A stretch of DNA of 64,000 nucleotides from CALNXN01 sp942490645 (GTDB taxonomy: Bacteria > Pseudomonadota > Alphaproteobacteria > Rhodobacterales > Rhodobacteraceae). The DNA lies in the NCBI GenBank assembly GCA_942490645.1, contig CALNXN010000010.1, forward strand, positions 310,001 to 374,000, written 5' to 3'. Positions 1-9,935 of the stretch are shown piece after piece. The notes beneath the pieces are model-generated. The model ran no database searches. It was given only the letters and a program-made list of their open reading frames with translations, and was not told where the DNA came from. The translations under genes and the position numbers were made by a program. Within the stretch, counting starts at the first letter, position 1, and each line of letters opens with the position of its first letter.

Positions 1-1
1 C

Positions 2-1414
2 GCTTTGTCCGTGCTCGGTGCACCCTCGCCCGAAAACTGGAGCTATGAACAGCTGACGGCGGCTGTTCTCGGCACTGGCCATGGTTTGCTGGAGACCGGT
101 CTGGTGCCCGGTGACAAAGTGCTTTTACGGCTCGGCAACACGGTCGATTTTCCCATCGCTTATCTGGGGGCACTGGCCGTCGGCATGGTCCCTGTGCCCA
201 CGTCCGCCGCCCTGACCGAGGCGGAAACCGCACGCATCATCGACGATATCGCGCCCGCTGCCGTGCTGCGTGACGCGCAGGTGCCCTGCCCCGATCACGA
301 CGGGTTGATCGCGCTGGACCAGCTGCGTGCCATGCGCATTCTACCGCCCGCCGCCTTTCACCTTGGGGATCCAAACCGGCTGGGCTATGTCATTTACACC
401 TCCGGCACGTCTGGCGTGCCGCGTGCGGTGGGGCATGCGCATCGCGCCATCTGGGCGCGCCAGATGATGTTTGATGGCTGGTACGGGCTAACCACCCAGG
501 ACTTGATACTGCATGCGGGGGCGTTCAACTGGACCTACACGCTGGGCACTGGGCTGATGGACCCATGGACGTGTGGGGCGTCCGCCCTGATCCCGGCACC
601 GGGCACGCCGCCGGCTGATCTGTACGGGCTTTTGCGGGATCACAAGGCCAGCATTTTTGCCGCGGCACCCGGGGTTTACAGGCAGATGCTGTCACATCAT
701 ATCTCGCTTGATCTTCCGGATCTGCGCCACGGATTAAGCGCTGGTGAAAAGCTGCCCATACGGATTGCCGAAAGCTGGCGCGCCGCCACCCACCGCCCTG
801 TGTTTGAGGCCTACGGCATGTCTGAATGCTCTACCTTTATCTCGTCCAGCCCGAACCACCCCTGCGACGTATCTGCGCTTGGACGCGCGCAGCCGGGCCG
901 CCACATCGCGCTTTTGGATGCACTCGGCCCCGTGCCGCGCGGCACAGAAGGCACCATCGCCGTGCATCGCAGCGATCCGGGGCTGATGCTGGGATACCTC
1001 AATGCGGCCGAAGAAACCGCCGCCCGGATGCAGGGCGATTGGTTTCTGACCGGCGATCAGGGCGTGATGGATGACACGGGCCAGATCACCTATCTGGGGC
1101 GCAATGATGACATGATGAACGCGGGCGGCTACCGCGTGTCACCCATCGAAGTGGAACAGGTCTTGTCCGGTTTCGCCGGGCTGACGGGGATTGCGGTAAC
1201 GGACGTGCAGATCAAGGCCGACACAACTGTGATTGCCGCCTTTTATACCGCAGCCGAAGCACTGGACGAAGACACGCTGGAGCGATATGCGGGGGCACGT
1301 TTGGCGCGCTACAAACAGCCGCGCCTCTACATTCATCTGGCCGATTTGCCCACAGGGGCGAACGGCAAAGTGCTGCGGCGCGCCCTGCGTGAGCGGTTTG
1401 AGGCCAACACATGA
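2..1414 (+). CDS. AMP-dependent acyl-CoA ligase, 5'-truncated by window edge
   Basis: Adenylate-forming enzyme that activates a carboxylic acid with ATP and joins it to CoA; the overall look is that of the benzoate-CoA ligase group. About 470 residues are visible. The AMP-binding signature YTSGTSGVPRA lies near residues 131-141, the hinge region TGDQGVMDDTGQITYLGR near 350, and the C-terminal catalytic lysine motif NGKVLRR near 452, so the C-terminal half is intact. The reading frame is open to the first base, so the true start is probably upstream and the TTG at position 5 should not be taken as the start. Its stop overlaps the next start codon (ATGA), implying translational coupling with the DsbA-like gene. 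The substrate cannot be read from the sequence; an aromatic or short-chain acid is an inference. Confidence 0.85.
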   Translation, partial: ALSVLGAPSPENWSYEQLTAAVLGTGHGLLETGLVPGDKVLLRLGNTVDFPIAYLGALAVGMVPVPTSAALTEAETARIIDDIAPAAVLRDAQVPCPDHDGLIALDQLRAMRILPPAAFHLGDPNRLGYVIYTSGTSGVPRAVGHAHRAIWARQMMFDGWYGLTTQDLILHAGAFNWTYTLGTGLMDPWTCGASALIPAPGTPPADLYGLLRDHKASIFAAAPGVYRQMLSHHISLDLPDLRHGLSAGEKLPIRIAESWRAATHRPVFEAYGMSECSTFISSSPNHPCDVSALGRAQPGRHIALLDALGPVPRGTEGTIAVHRSDPGLMLGYLNAAEETAARMQGDWFLTGDQGVMDDTGQITYLGRNDDMMNAGGYRVSPIEVEQVLSGFAGLTGIAVTDVQIKADTTVIAAFYTAAEALDEDTLERYAGARLARYKQPRLYIHLADLPTGANGKVLRRALRERFEANT

Positions 1415-2052
1415 CCAATACCATCAAGCTCGACATCATGTCCGATCCGATCTGCCCATGGTGCTATATCGGCAAGGCGCATCTGGACCGCGCGCTCGCG
1501 GATCACCCCGACCACCCGTTCTTGATCGAATGGCACCCCTTTCAGCTGAACCCGGATATGCCAGCCGAGGGCATGGACCGCCGCGCCTATCTTGAGGGCA
1601 AGTTCGGCGGCAAGGAAGGCGCTGTGCGTGCTTATGCCCCTGTGGTCGAACATGCCAAGGCCGCCGGGCTGAGCATCAATTTCGAAGGGATGAAGCGGAC
1701 GCCAAATACGCTTGATGCACACCGTCTGATCCATTGGGCAGGCGTCGAGGGCCGCCAGACCGCAGCGGTTGCGGCGCTGTTCCAAGCGTATTTTGTCGAT
1801 ACGCGCGACATTGGCGATGCCGAAGTGCTGGCCGATATCGCCGATGGGCTCGAGATGGACGCAGCCGTGGTTGCGCGCCTTCTGGCAAGCGATGCCGATG
1901 TGCAGGCGATCAAGGACAGGGATGCGCACAGCCGCAAAATGGGGATCTCTTCGGTGCCGACGTTCATCGTCGCCGGACAGCATGCCGTGCCCGGCGCCCA
2001 ACCGCCGGAGTTGTGGTCCAAGGTGATCACCGAGCTGTCACAATCTGCATGA
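1411..2052 (+). CDS. DsbA-family thioredoxin-fold oxidoreductase (FrnE-like)
   Basis: A 213-residue protein of the DsbA/FrnE/2-hydroxychromene-2-carboxylate isomerase fold. The redox motif CPWC is at residues 15-18, directly after the first beta strand (KLDIMSDPICPWC), and the cis-proline loop SVPTFIV is near residue 179. There is no signal peptide, so it should be cytoplasmic, unlike classical DsbA. The start overlaps the upstream ligase stop by four bases, so the pair is probably one operon. Cytoplasmic FrnE-like proteins have been linked to disulfide exchange and stress tolerance, and others to aromatic isomerisation; co-location with an acyl-CoA ligase slightly favours a catabolic role, but this is inference. 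Confidence 0.85.
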   Translation: MTNTIKLDIMSDPICPWCYIGKAHLDRALADHPDHPFLIEWHPFQLNPDMPAEGMDRRAYLEGKFGGKEGAVRAYAPVVEHAKAAGLSINFEGMKRTPNTLDAHRLIHWAGVEGRQTAAVAALFQAYFVDTRDIGDAEVLADIADGLEMDAAVVARLLASDADVQAIKDRDAHSRKMGISSVPTFIVAGQHAVPGAQPPELWSKVITELSQSA

Positions 2053-2374
2053 TTTGGCGTGCGACGCACGCGAGATTGCTGCACAGGCCGCTTGGAAGCC
2101 CGCGCTGTTGCAACGGTGAAACAGAGTGTTTTGGACACAGCGTGTGGCTCTAACGCTGGCGGGCAGATTGCGTTGCGCTGACAGAAGCGTGATTAAGTTT
2201 TTGAATCTATTATATTTCTATTGAGAAAGCCACTTTGAACCACACGTTCCGCTGAACACGCGAAACGAATTGTGGCAAAAACGACGTGGCGGGAATTGCC
2301 AGAACTTCAACGGTAGGTTAATGCTGACGCCAAAGCGCGCCAGTTGTTTATTTCGCGCGCATGGAGCAGAGTTT
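2053..2374. other. Intergenic region, no gene seen
   Basis: About 320 bases between the FrnE-like gene and the MFS transporter. The stretch around 2190-2222 is clearly AT-rich compared with the surroundings and is a plausible promoter region for the transporter, but I could not align convincing -35/-10 boxes. No terminator-like hairpin with a T tract and no convincing short gene was seen. Confidence 0.5.
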
Positions 2375-3592
2375 TTGACGGCCCAGGCAGCAGTTTTACC
2401 CATGCGGCGCGGCGAGTTTATTGCCCTCATGGCCATGATGTTCGCGACGATTGCCTTTTCAATCGACGCGATGCTGCCCGCTCTGCCCGAGATCGCCGCC
2501 GAACTTTCACCCACTGATCCACTTCAGGTCAACCTGATCATCTCGTCCTTCGTTCTGGGCATGGGGATCGGCACGTTCTTCAGTGGCCCGCTGTCGGATG
2601 CGTTTGGCCGCAAGCGCGTGATGATCGCTGGCGCCGTTCTCTATATCGCCGCCGCGACCGTGGCTTGGGCCAGCACCTCGCTGGAAATGATGCTGATTGC
2701 ACGCCTCTTTCAGGGCCTTGGCGCATCGGGTCCGCGCGTGGTGTCCGTGGCGATCATCCGCGATCTGTTTGCGGGCCGCGAAATGGCCAGAATTCTGTCG
2801 ATCGTGATGATCATTTTCACACTGGCCCCCGCCTTTGCACCTGCCATGGGCGTTGTGATCATCGCGCTGTCTGGATGGCGCGCCATCTTCATGGCCTTTG
2901 TTGTCTTTTCTGTCGTGTCAGCGGTTTGGCTGATGCTCCGCCTGCCCGAAACCCATCCGGTTGAGCGACGTCGCCCGATGCGCATAGGGCTGATGTGGCA
3001 TGCGGTGGGCGAAATGTTCCAGCACCCGACGGTGCGGTTGGCCATTCTGACGCAAACGCTGCTGATGGCGATGCTGTTTTCATTCCTGATGCTCATTCAA
3101 CCGATTTATGCGGACATATTTGACCGCATGAATAGCTTTGCCTTCTGGTTCGGGCTGGTCGCACTTGCCTCCGCATCGGCCAGCTTTCTCAATGCTGTGC
3201 TGGTGATCCGCTTTGGGATGCGGCGCCTTGCCACAACAGCCCTTGGCGCACAGGTCGTGTTTTCGACGATCATGATGACGCTGGGCACCTACACTGGCCC
3301 GCAAGCGTTCACGATCTTTCTGATCTGGCAGTTCTTTTTGTTCTTCCTGGCTGGGCTGACGGTCGGAAACCTCAATGCTATCGTGATGGAACCCATGGGG
3401 CATATCGCGGGCATGGCGGCGAGTGTGACAGGTGCGTTCTCGACCGTGATGGCCGCGGTGATCGCATCGCCCATTGCACTGATTTTCGACGGCACGATCC
3501 GGCCCTTGGTCGGCGCGATACTGGTGCTGTCGACGTTAGGGTTTATTCTGATGCTGATGATGGCACATGAGGAACACCGCGCGCCTGCCTGA
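2375..3592 (+). CDS. Bcr/CflA-type multidrug efflux MFS transporter
   Basis: Inner-membrane drug:H+ antiporter of about 405 residues with around twelve hydrophobic segments. The first helix carries the family signature IAFSIDAMLPALPEIA, and the loop after helix 2 carries the MFS motif GPLSDAFGRKRV. I chose the TTG at 2375 because GGAG lies eight bases upstream (2363-2366) and the resulting N-terminus (MTAQAAVLPMRRGEF) has the expected length; an ATG at 2402 would start only just before helix 1, and earlier ATGs add a hydrophilic tail with no clear ribosome binding site. It stands alone and converges on mfd. The substrate is unknown. Confidence 0.85.
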   Translation: MTAQAAVLPMRRGEFIALMAMMFATIAFSIDAMLPALPEIAAELSPTDPLQVNLIISSFVLGMGIGTFFSGPLSDAFGRKRVMIAGAVLYIAAATVAWASTSLEMMLIARLFQGLGASGPRVVSVAIIRDLFAGREMARILSIVMIIFTLAPAFAPAMGVVIIALSGWRAIFMAFVVFSVVSAVWLMLRLPETHPVERRRPMRIGLMWHAVGEMFQHPTVRLAILTQTLLMAMLFSFLMLIQPIYADIFDRMNSFAFWFGLVALASASASFLNAVLVIRFGMRRLATTALGAQVVFSTIMMTLGTYTGPQAFTIFLIWQFFLFFLAGLTVGNLNAIVMEPMGHIAGMAASVTGAFSTVMAAVIASPIALIFDGTIRPLVGAILVLSTLGFILMLMMAHEEHRAPA

Positions 3593-3595
3593 GCG

Positions 3596-6500
3596 TCAGC
3601 CTGCCTTGGCCGCCTTGCGCTTTTTCTCGTCCCGCAACTTGTCCGCCAGATCGCGGGCAATGGCGAAGGCGCCTTTGATCTTGTCAGCCTCTTTCTTCCA
3701 ATCGCGGCGAACCACGATCTTGTTATCCTTGACCTTGGCCAAGCCGCGCTGATCCTGAATGAAATCAACCAACCCCTGCGGTGAAGCGAACTTGTCGTTG
3801 TGAAACTGGATCGTGGCCCCCTTGGGCCCAGCGTCCAGCTTGCCAATCCCTGCGCGTTTGCACATCGCTTTGATGCGCACCACCAACATCAACGTGTTAA
3901 CTTCGCGGGGCAATTTGCCGAACCGGTCGATCAACTCCGCGGCAAACCCTTCCAGCTCGACCTTTGTGTGCAGGCTGCTGAGGCGTCGATACAGCCCCAG
4001 ACGCACGTCCAGATCAGGCACGTAGTCTTCGGGGATCAGAACAGGCACACCCAAATTGATCTGCGGCGCCCATTGGTCGTCCGCCTCAGACAGGCCTTCC
4101 ATCTGACCGCTGCGGATCTTGGCAATCGCCTCTTCCAGCATGGATTGATACAACTCGAACCCCACATCGCGCATTTGGCCGGATTGCTCTTCGCCCAAAA
4201 GGTTGCCTGCACCGCGAATATCCAAATCCTGACTGGCCAAGGTGAACCCAGCGCCCAGCGTATCCAGGCTGCTCAGAACGCGCAGGCGCTTTTGCGCGGT
4301 ATCGGTCAGTTTGCTGCGCGGTTTCGTGGTCAAATAAGCATAGGCGCGGGCTTTGGACCGCCCAACGCGCCCCCTGATCTGATAAAGCTGCGCCAGACCG
4401 AACATATCCGCGCGGTGCACCACGATGGTGTTGGCGGTGGGAATATCTAGACCGGATTCAACGATCGTCGTGGCCAGCAGCACATCGTATTTGCCATCAT
4501 AAAAGGCGTTCATACGATCATCCAACTCGCCTGCCGCCATCTGGCCATGCGCCACGACAAAGCTCAGTTCGGGCAGTTGTTCTTTCAGAAACGCCTCGAT
4601 GTCGGGCAGGTCCGAAATCCGCGGCACAACATAGAACGATTGCCCGCCCCGGTAATGCTCGCGCAAGAGCGCCTCGCGGATCGTGACGCTGTCGAATTCG
4701 CTGACATAGGTGCGGATCGACAAACGATCGACCGGTGGCGTGCCGATGATCGACAGATCGCGCACACCCGTCAGGCTCAATTGCAAGGTGCGCGGAATGG
4801 GCGTCGCTGTCAGGGTCAGCACGTGAATGTCGGTGCGCAACTGTTTCAGGCGTTCCTTATGGGTGACACCGAATTTCTGTTCCTCGTCAATGACCAGCAG
4901 GCCCAGGTTCTGGAACCGCACGGTTTTCGCCAAAAGCGCATGGGTGCCAATGACGATATCCACCGTACCGCGTTTGATCCCCTCGCGCGTGTCGTTGGCC
5001 TCCTTGGCAGAGACGAACCGACTGAGTTGGCGGACATTGATCGGAAAACCGCGAAACCGTTCAGCGAAGGTTTTGTAGTGCTGCCGGGCGAGCAAGGTGG
5101 TTGGCGCGATCACCGCCACCTGAACGCCCGACATCGCCGCCACAAAGGCCGCACGCATCGCGACCTCGGTCTTGCCAAAGCCCACGTCCCCACAGATCAA
5201 GCGGTCCATCGGATTGCCCGACGTCAGATCATCGATCACATCGCCAATAGCGCTCAGTTGATCGTCGGTTTCGGTGTAAGGAAAGCGCGCGGAAAAGGCG
5301 TCCCACATGCCCGGTGGCGGCTCCAGCACAGGGGCTTTGCGCAGGGCGCGTTCGGCGGCCACACGGATCAGCTTGTCGGCGATCTCGCGGATGCGCTCCT
5401 TGAGCTTGGCTTTCTTGGATTGCCACGCACCACCACCCAGCCGGTCCAGCAGGCCCTCTTCATGCCCGTAGCGCGACAAAAGCTCGATGTTTTCAACCGG
5501 CAGATACAGCTTGGACCCTTCGGCGTATTCCAGAAACAGGCATTCATGCGCGGCCCCGGCGGCGGTGATCACCTCCATGCCCATATAGCGGCCGATCCCG
5601 TGATCGACGTGCACGATCAGATCGCCCGGTGACAGCGATTGCGTCTCGGTCAGGAAATTGTCAGCGCGGCGCTTGCGCTTGGGCGCGCGGATCAGACGAT
5701 CACCCAGCACGTCCTGTTCGGAGATTACGGTCAGCGCCGGCGTCTCGAACCCATGTTCCAGCGCCCAGACGGCCAGATGCAGGCCGCGCTTGCCGATCCG
5801 CGTGGCGTTCGGCACCGGGATCGCCTCGGCCAAGCCTTCTTCTTCGATCAGACCCGACAAACGCTCGCGCGCGCCTTCGGAGTAGCTGGCGATCAGGACC
5901 GGGCCTTGTTCCATTTTTGCTTTAATGTGGCTCGCCAAAGCCCCGAAAAGGCTGAGCGATTCCTGCTGGCGTTCCGGGGCAAAGTTGCGCCCCATCCGCC
6001 CGCCCGCGTCCACGACCCCCAACCCCGTGGGCTGCGGCAGCGGCGCCATCTGAACGACGCGGCGCCCCTGCATTTCGGCCTCCCACGCCGCGTCCGTCAG
6101 ATAAAGACCTTCGGGTGGGGCCGGCTTGTAAACGCTGTCCATTTTGGAGCGGTGCGCCATCGCCAAACGGCGCGTCTCATACTGGTCGGCGATGCTGTCC
6201 CAACGCGACAAACGCATCGGCGTGACCTGATCATCCAGACTGACCGTGGCGTGGGGCAGATAGTCAAAAAGCGTTTCCAGACCATCATGAAAGAACGGCA
6301 ACCAATGCTCGGCGCCTTGATGTTTGCGCCCGGCGCTTACGGCCTCATAAAGCGGATCATCGGTGCCCGCCGCGCCAAATTCGATCCGGTAGTTTTGCCG
6401 GAACCGCGTCATCGCAGGCTCATCAAGAATGATCTCACTCACCGGGGCCAATTCAACCACGTCCAGCTTTTGCGTGGTGCGCTGGGTCACCGGATCAAAC

Positions 6501-7060
6501 CTGCGCGCGCCGTCAAGCGTGTCACCGAACAGATCAAGCCGCACAGGGCCCAGATCACCCGGCGGATAGATGTCGATAATGCCGCCTCGAATGGCATAAT
6601 CACCCGGTTCCGTCACGGTGGGGCTTTGCACAAAACCCATGCGCACCAGAAAATTGCGCAGCGCCGCCTCGTCGATACGAGCATTCACTCTGGCGCTGAA
6701 GGCCGCGTCACGCAGCACGGCGCGCGCCGGAATACGTTGTGTCGCCGCATTGAGCGTCGTCAGCAATATGAATTGATCCGGCATCCCGTGCACCAGTGCG
6801 GCCAGGGTAGCCATGCGTTGCGCCGAAATATCGGCATTCGGCGAGACCCGATCATAAGGCAGACAGTCCCAGCCCGGGAAGACAACCACCGGCACCTCGG
6901 GGGCGAAGAACCGCACCGCTTCCTGCATTGCGGCCAAGCGTTTGTCGTCGCGGGCCACATGCACAACCGGCACGCCGCTCTGGCTCAATTCCTTGAGCAG
7001 CAGTTGCGCGTCAAACCCTTCGGGGGCGCCGGATAGCGTGATGTGGGCAGCGTCGGTCAT
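3596..7060 (-). CDS. mfd: Transcription-repair coupling factor Mfd
   Basis: A DNA translocase that removes RNA polymerase stalled at lesions and recruits UvrA, launching transcription-coupled repair. At 1154 residues it has the usual length. Order of domains: a UvrB-like N-terminal module, the CarD-like polymerase-interacting domain (starting LSPGDLIVHVDHGIGRY), the RecG-like helicase with Walker A GDVGFGKT near residue 625 and the DEEQ box (VIDEEQKFGV) near 725, motif VI-type sequence QIRGRVGRS, and the C-terminal TRCF domain. The gene is separated by 33 bases from the upstream membrane protein gene and converges with the MFS gene (three bases between stops). Long open frames on the opposite strand are codon-bias shadows. 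Confidence 0.98.
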   Translation of the reverse strand: MTDAAHITLSGAPEGFDAQLLLKELSQSGVPVVHVARDDKRLAAMQEAVRFFAPEVPVVVFPGWDCLPYDRVSPNADISAQRMATLAALVHGMPDQFILLTTLNAATQRIPARAVLRDAAFSARVNARIDEAALRNFLVRMGFVQSPTVTEPGDYAIRGGIIDIYPPGDLGPVRLDLFGDTLDGARRFDPVTQRTTQKLDVVELAPVSEIILDEPAMTRFRQNYRIEFGAAGTDDPLYEAVSAGRKHQGAEHWLPFFHDGLETLFDYLPHATVSLDDQVTPMRLSRWDSIADQYETRRLAMAHRSKMDSVYKPAPPEGLYLTDAAWEAEMQGRRVVQMAPLPQPTGLGVVDAGGRMGRNFAPERQQESLSLFGALASHIKAKMEQGPVLIASYSEGARERLSGLIEEEGLAEAIPVPNATRIGKRGLHLAVWALEHGFETPALTVISEQDVLGDRLIRAPKRKRRADNFLTETQSLSPGDLIVHVDHGIGRYMGMEVITAAGAAHECLFLEYAEGSKLYLPVENIELLSRYGHEEGLLDRLGGGAWQSKKAKLKERIREIADKLIRVAAERALRKAPVLEPPPGMWDAFSARFPYTETDDQLSAIGDVIDDLTSGNPMDRLICGDVGFGKTEVAMRAAFVAAMSGVQVAVIAPTTLLARQHYKTFAERFRGFPINVRQLSRFVSAKEANDTREGIKRGTVDIVIGTHALLAKTVRFQNLGLLVIDEEQKFGVTHKERLKQLRTDIHVLTLTATPIPRTLQLSLTGVRDLSIIGTPPVDRLSIRTYVSEFDSVTIREALLREHYRGGQSFYVVPRISDLPDIEAFLKEQLPELSFVVAHGQMAAGELDDRMNAFYDGKYDVLLATTIVESGLDIPTANTIVVHRADMFGLAQLYQIRGRVGRSKARAYAYLTTKPRSKLTDTAQKRLRVLSSLDTLGAGFTLASQDLDIRGAGNLLGEEQSGQMRDVGFELYQSMLEEAIAKIRSGQMEGLSEADDQWAPQINLGVPVLIPEDYVPDLDVRLGLYRRLSSLHTKVELEGFAAELIDRFGKLPREVNTLMLVVRIKAMCKRAGIGKLDAGPKGATIQFHNDKFASPQGLVDFIQDQRGLAKVKDNKIVVRRDWKKEADKIKGAFAIARDLADKLRDEKKRKAAKAG

Positions 7061-7093
7061 GGGGTGCTTGAATTGGCCCTAAGGGCCACGGTG

Positions 7094-7621
7094 TCAACCG
7101 CCCAAAGCACCCACGGCAAGGTTTTGATACATTCCCCACAGGGCTGTGACAAAAATCGACACCATCCCGATCATCTGAACATAGAGCCGGTGGCGCGTCA
7201 GACGTTTGCGCAGGGCCTCGCCACGCGCATCCTCTTCTTGAATGAGCCGCGCGGTCGACAGCGACAACAGCCCAACAAGCGTCATGGGCAAGCCCAGAAG
7301 GAACAAAGCCTGCGCAATCTCCAGCCCGTAGACAAAGCCCAGAATGGCCAGCCCCGTCAGGAAAAAGCACCCCAGACCCAAGAGCCATAACCCCGATACG
7401 CGACCGATATAAAGCAACCGATTGGTGTGAATGCGCACCAGATCCTCAAGATCGACCTCGGCCTGACCGCCGGAGCGACGCGCGCGCAACACTAGGTCGA
7501 ACGGCACGCCCAGCACGTAATGGCTGGCCGTTGACCACATCACCGCAAGCGCAATCCAGAACCACAGGTTCGAGAAAGATCGCATGTCGATCAGTTCAAA
7601 GAGATTTTGGTACCAGTCCAA
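7094..7621 (-). CDS. Small integral membrane protein (roseobacter-conserved)
   Basis: A 175-residue membrane protein with an N-terminal hydrophobic segment (FSNLWFWIALAVMWST), a short basic/acidic cytoplasmic stretch, then two closely spaced helices around residues 95-135 and a last one near 150-170. I recall homologues in Rhodobacteraceae labelled 'component of SufBCD complex', but nothing in the sequence shows a role in Fe-S assembly and no suf gene is nearby, so I do not assign that function. It lies just upstream of mfd on the same strand and may be co-transcribed. Confidence 0.75.
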   Translation of the reverse strand: MDWYQNLFELIDMRSFSNLWFWIALAVMWSTASHYVLGVPFDLVLRARRSGGQAEVDLEDLVRIHTNRLLYIGRVSGLWLLGLGCFFLTGLAILGFVYGLEIAQALFLLGLPMTLVGLLSLSTARLIQEEDARGEALRKRLTRHRLYVQMIGMVSIFVTALWGMYQNLAVGALGG

Positions 7622-7738
7622 GGGTGAGCTGCCTTAAGTCGTTGGCGCTTCTTAGCGGCGGATTGAGGTAATTCCTAGGCTTGGCTTGCGGAAAAATCCA
7701 TGGCACTCATGAAGTGTCAACTGAACTGGACAAAACAC

Positions 7739-8737
7739 ATGCGCCCGACCCAAGCCGCCTACCCCGCAACCCGCCTGCGCCGCAGCCGTCAAAGCCCCGC
7801 GCTACGCGCGTTGACGCGGCAAAACACGCTCACCGTCGATGATTTCATCTGGCCGGTGTTCGTACGTGCTGGCGAAGGTATAGAAGAGCCGATCCCGTCG
7901 ATGCCGGGCGTGTTCCGCCGCTCTGTTGACAAGATCGTGGAAGCGGCGCGCGAGGCGGCCGATCTGGGCATTCCAGCGATCTGCATCTTTCCCTACACCG
8001 GGCTGGAAGAGCGCACCGAGGACTGCGCTGGCGCTTGGGACCCTGAAAACCACGCCAACCGGGCCATTCGTGCCATCAAGTCCGCCGTGCCCGAGATCGC
8101 GATCATGACGGACGTGGCGCTCGACACTTACAACATCAACGGCCATGACGGGTTTGTCGAAAACGGCGAGATCGTGAACGACCGCACCGTCGAGGCGCTG
8201 GTCAAGATGACGCTGGCGCAGGCCGAGGCCGGGGCAGACATCATCGGCCCGTCGGACATGATGGACGGGCGTATTGGCGCGATGCGGCAAGCGCTGGAAT
8301 CTGCTGGCCACCAGAACGTGATGATCCTGAGCTATGCGGCCAAATACGCATCGGCCTTTTATGGACCGTTCCGCGATGCCGTGGGCGCATCAGGCGCGCT
8401 GACGGGCGATAAAAAGACCTACCAGATGGATCCGGGCAATTCAGACGAAGCCCTGCGCCTGATCGAGCGGGATCTGTCCGAAGGGGCCGATATGGTCATG
8501 GTCAAACCGGGCATGCCTTATCTGGATATTTGCCGCCGGGTCAAAGACACCTTCGGCGCGCCCACCTATGCCTATCAGGTCAGCGGCGAGTACAGCATGA
8601 TCCAGGCTGCGGCTCAAAACGGCTGGATTGACGGCGAGAAGACGATGATGGAAAGCCTGATGGGCTTCAAACGCGCAGGCTGCGATGGCATCCTGACCTA
8701 TTTTGCGCCAGCCGCCGCGCGGCTCCTGACCGACTGA
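7739..8737 (+). CDS. hemB: Delta-aminolevulinic acid dehydratase (porphobilinogen synthase)
   Basis: Condenses two 5-aminolevulinate molecules to porphobilinogen in tetrapyrrole (haem, and where present bacteriochlorophyll) synthesis; cytoplasmic. The two active-site lysines are visible: K202 in YAAKYASAFYGPFRDA and K256 in MVKPGMPYLD, the latter being the Schiff-base residue. I chose ATG 7739, giving 332 residues as expected for HemB; an in-frame ATG at 7700 would add 13 residues. It is a single gene on the plus strand, divergent from the mfd side. Confidence 0.97.
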   Translation: MRPTQAAYPATRLRRSRQSPALRALTRQNTLTVDDFIWPVFVRAGEGIEEPIPSMPGVFRRSVDKIVEAAREAADLGIPAICIFPYTGLEERTEDCAGAWDPENHANRAIRAIKSAVPEIAIMTDVALDTYNINGHDGFVENGEIVNDRTVEALVKMTLAQAEAGADIIGPSDMMDGRIGAMRQALESAGHQNVMILSYAAKYASAFYGPFRDAVGASGALTGDKKTYQMDPGNSDEALRLIERDLSEGADMVMVKPGMPYLDICRRVKDTFGAPTYAYQVSGEYSMIQAAAQNGWIDGEKTMMESLMGFKRAGCDGILTYFAPAAARLLTD

Positions 8738-8990
8738 GGCAAACCTACGTGGGGTCCCGCCACTGCGGGCATGTGTGGTTTGATGGATCGGCGGTCAATG
8801 CACGCTGCCTTGATGGTCTCGATCTGACGAGTATTCCGCGCCGCGGCATCGCGGGCAAACACATTGTCCCGGATGGCTGACATCACCCGAAGTGTGACCA
8901 CGGTTTAGGGTGACAATGCCGGCTATTGCGCGTATTGTTTCCAATAAGTCGGGAAAACCGGCATCCGAGCAATCAAAAACAGGCAATCAG

Positions 8991-9557
8991 ATGAAAAACT
9001 CGACAGTGACCCGGCGGCTGTTCACTCTTGGCATTTTGGCTAGCGCAGGAGCGACAGCGGCATGCAACAACGGCATTGGCAGTTCAGGCGGTGCGCGGAT
9101 TGATGCGCGCGTGCAGACCACGCTGGACGAAATGTACCGCACCTATCCAAATACACGCGGCTTGGCCGAGAAATCCAACGGCATGCTGGTTATGCCGCTT
9201 GTGACCGAAGCAGGCTTTGGCCTAGGCGGCGCTTACGGGCGCGGCGCGCTTTTGGTGAATGGCATCACGGTGGATTACTATTCCACCACCAAAGTTTCAG
9301 GCGGCCTGCAGATCGGGGCGCAGCAATTTGCCCATGTCCTGTTCTTCATGACCGAAGACGCGCTGAACGAATTCCGCGGCTCGCCCGGCTGGGCGGCTGG
9401 CGGCGATATCGAATACGTGATTTCCGATCGCGGCGATGGGCTGAAAGCGGAAACCACCACGGCGCTCTCACCGGTTCTGGCGGCGGTGTTTGGCCGTGCA
9501 GGCCTGCGCATCGGGGCGACCTTGCAAGGCACCAAGTACAACCGCATCATCCCCTGA
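8991..9557 (+). CDS. Ysc84/SYLF-domain lipoprotein with twin-arginine-type signal
   Basis: A 188-residue exported protein. The N-terminus carries a twin-arginine motif (TVTRRLFTLG), a hydrophobic stretch and a lipobox-like ATAAC with the cysteine at residue 25, so it is probably a Tat-exported lipoprotein. The rest matches the Ysc84/SYLF (DUF500) pattern: residues AKSNGMLVMPLVTEAGFG-like strand, GGAYGRGALLVNG, and the glycine-rich C-terminal strand. In eukaryotes SYLF binds lipids and actin; the bacterial role is unknown. ATG 8991 is chosen because it places the signal at the N-terminus; an upstream in-frame ATG at 8910 would bury it. Confidence 0.8.
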   Translation: MKNSTVTRRLFTLGILASAGATAACNNGIGSSGGARIDARVQTTLDEMYRTYPNTRGLAEKSNGMLVMPLVTEAGFGLGGAYGRGALLVNGITVDYYSTTKVSGGLQIGAQQFAHVLFFMTEDALNEFRGSPGWAAGGDIEYVISDRGDGLKAETTTALSPVLAAVFGRAGLRIGATLQGTKYNRIIP

Positions 9558-9935
9558 ACCGGGGCATGACAGATGTGTCGAAACAACATCCGCGCAACGG
9601 TTTATTGTCTGCGCGGATGCAGCGTGCAATACGCATGTCTTCAAGAGGAACCCGCTTTCGGTCTTGCGTCGGCGTTGTATCAATGAATGCAACTGTTCCG
9701 AGGTCGATGACCACAGTGACTTCTGTCTTTCATCAATAGCATACGAGCGTCGGTTACGCAGGACAAAGCTCCACTTCGTCACCCCCCTCACGAACGTCCG
9801 CTACGAAAAAGAGAGTGAAAAGCCGAAGTTCGCTGCCACCTTGATCAAACGTCAACACATCTCCAAACTTGCGCTTTGAACACAAAACGCATTTTTTGCA
9901 TCTGCAAGTAAAACAATCCTGAGACTCCCCAAACC
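9558..9935. other. AT-richer intergenic region, no confident gene
   Basis: About 380 bases of visibly lower GC than the flanks. A plus-strand open frame (9490-9879) and minus-strand frames here have no recognisable domain, start signal or normal composition, so I leave them out. The region may be the remnant flank of an acquisition that brought the following acetyltransferase gene. Confidence 0.5.

Noticed and set aside
5639..7036. Long open frame opposite mfd
   Set aside because: Mirrors the codon bias of mfd, has no domain, and mfd itself is unmistakable.
8698..8901. Short minus-strand ORF between hemB and the Ysc84 gene
   Set aside because: Overlaps the hemB 3' end by 40 bases and has no conserved feature or ribosome binding site that I can support.
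9490..9879. Plus-strand ORF of about 130 codons in the AT-rich gap
   Set aside because: Begins inside the Ysc84 gene in another frame and has atypical composition; no domain.
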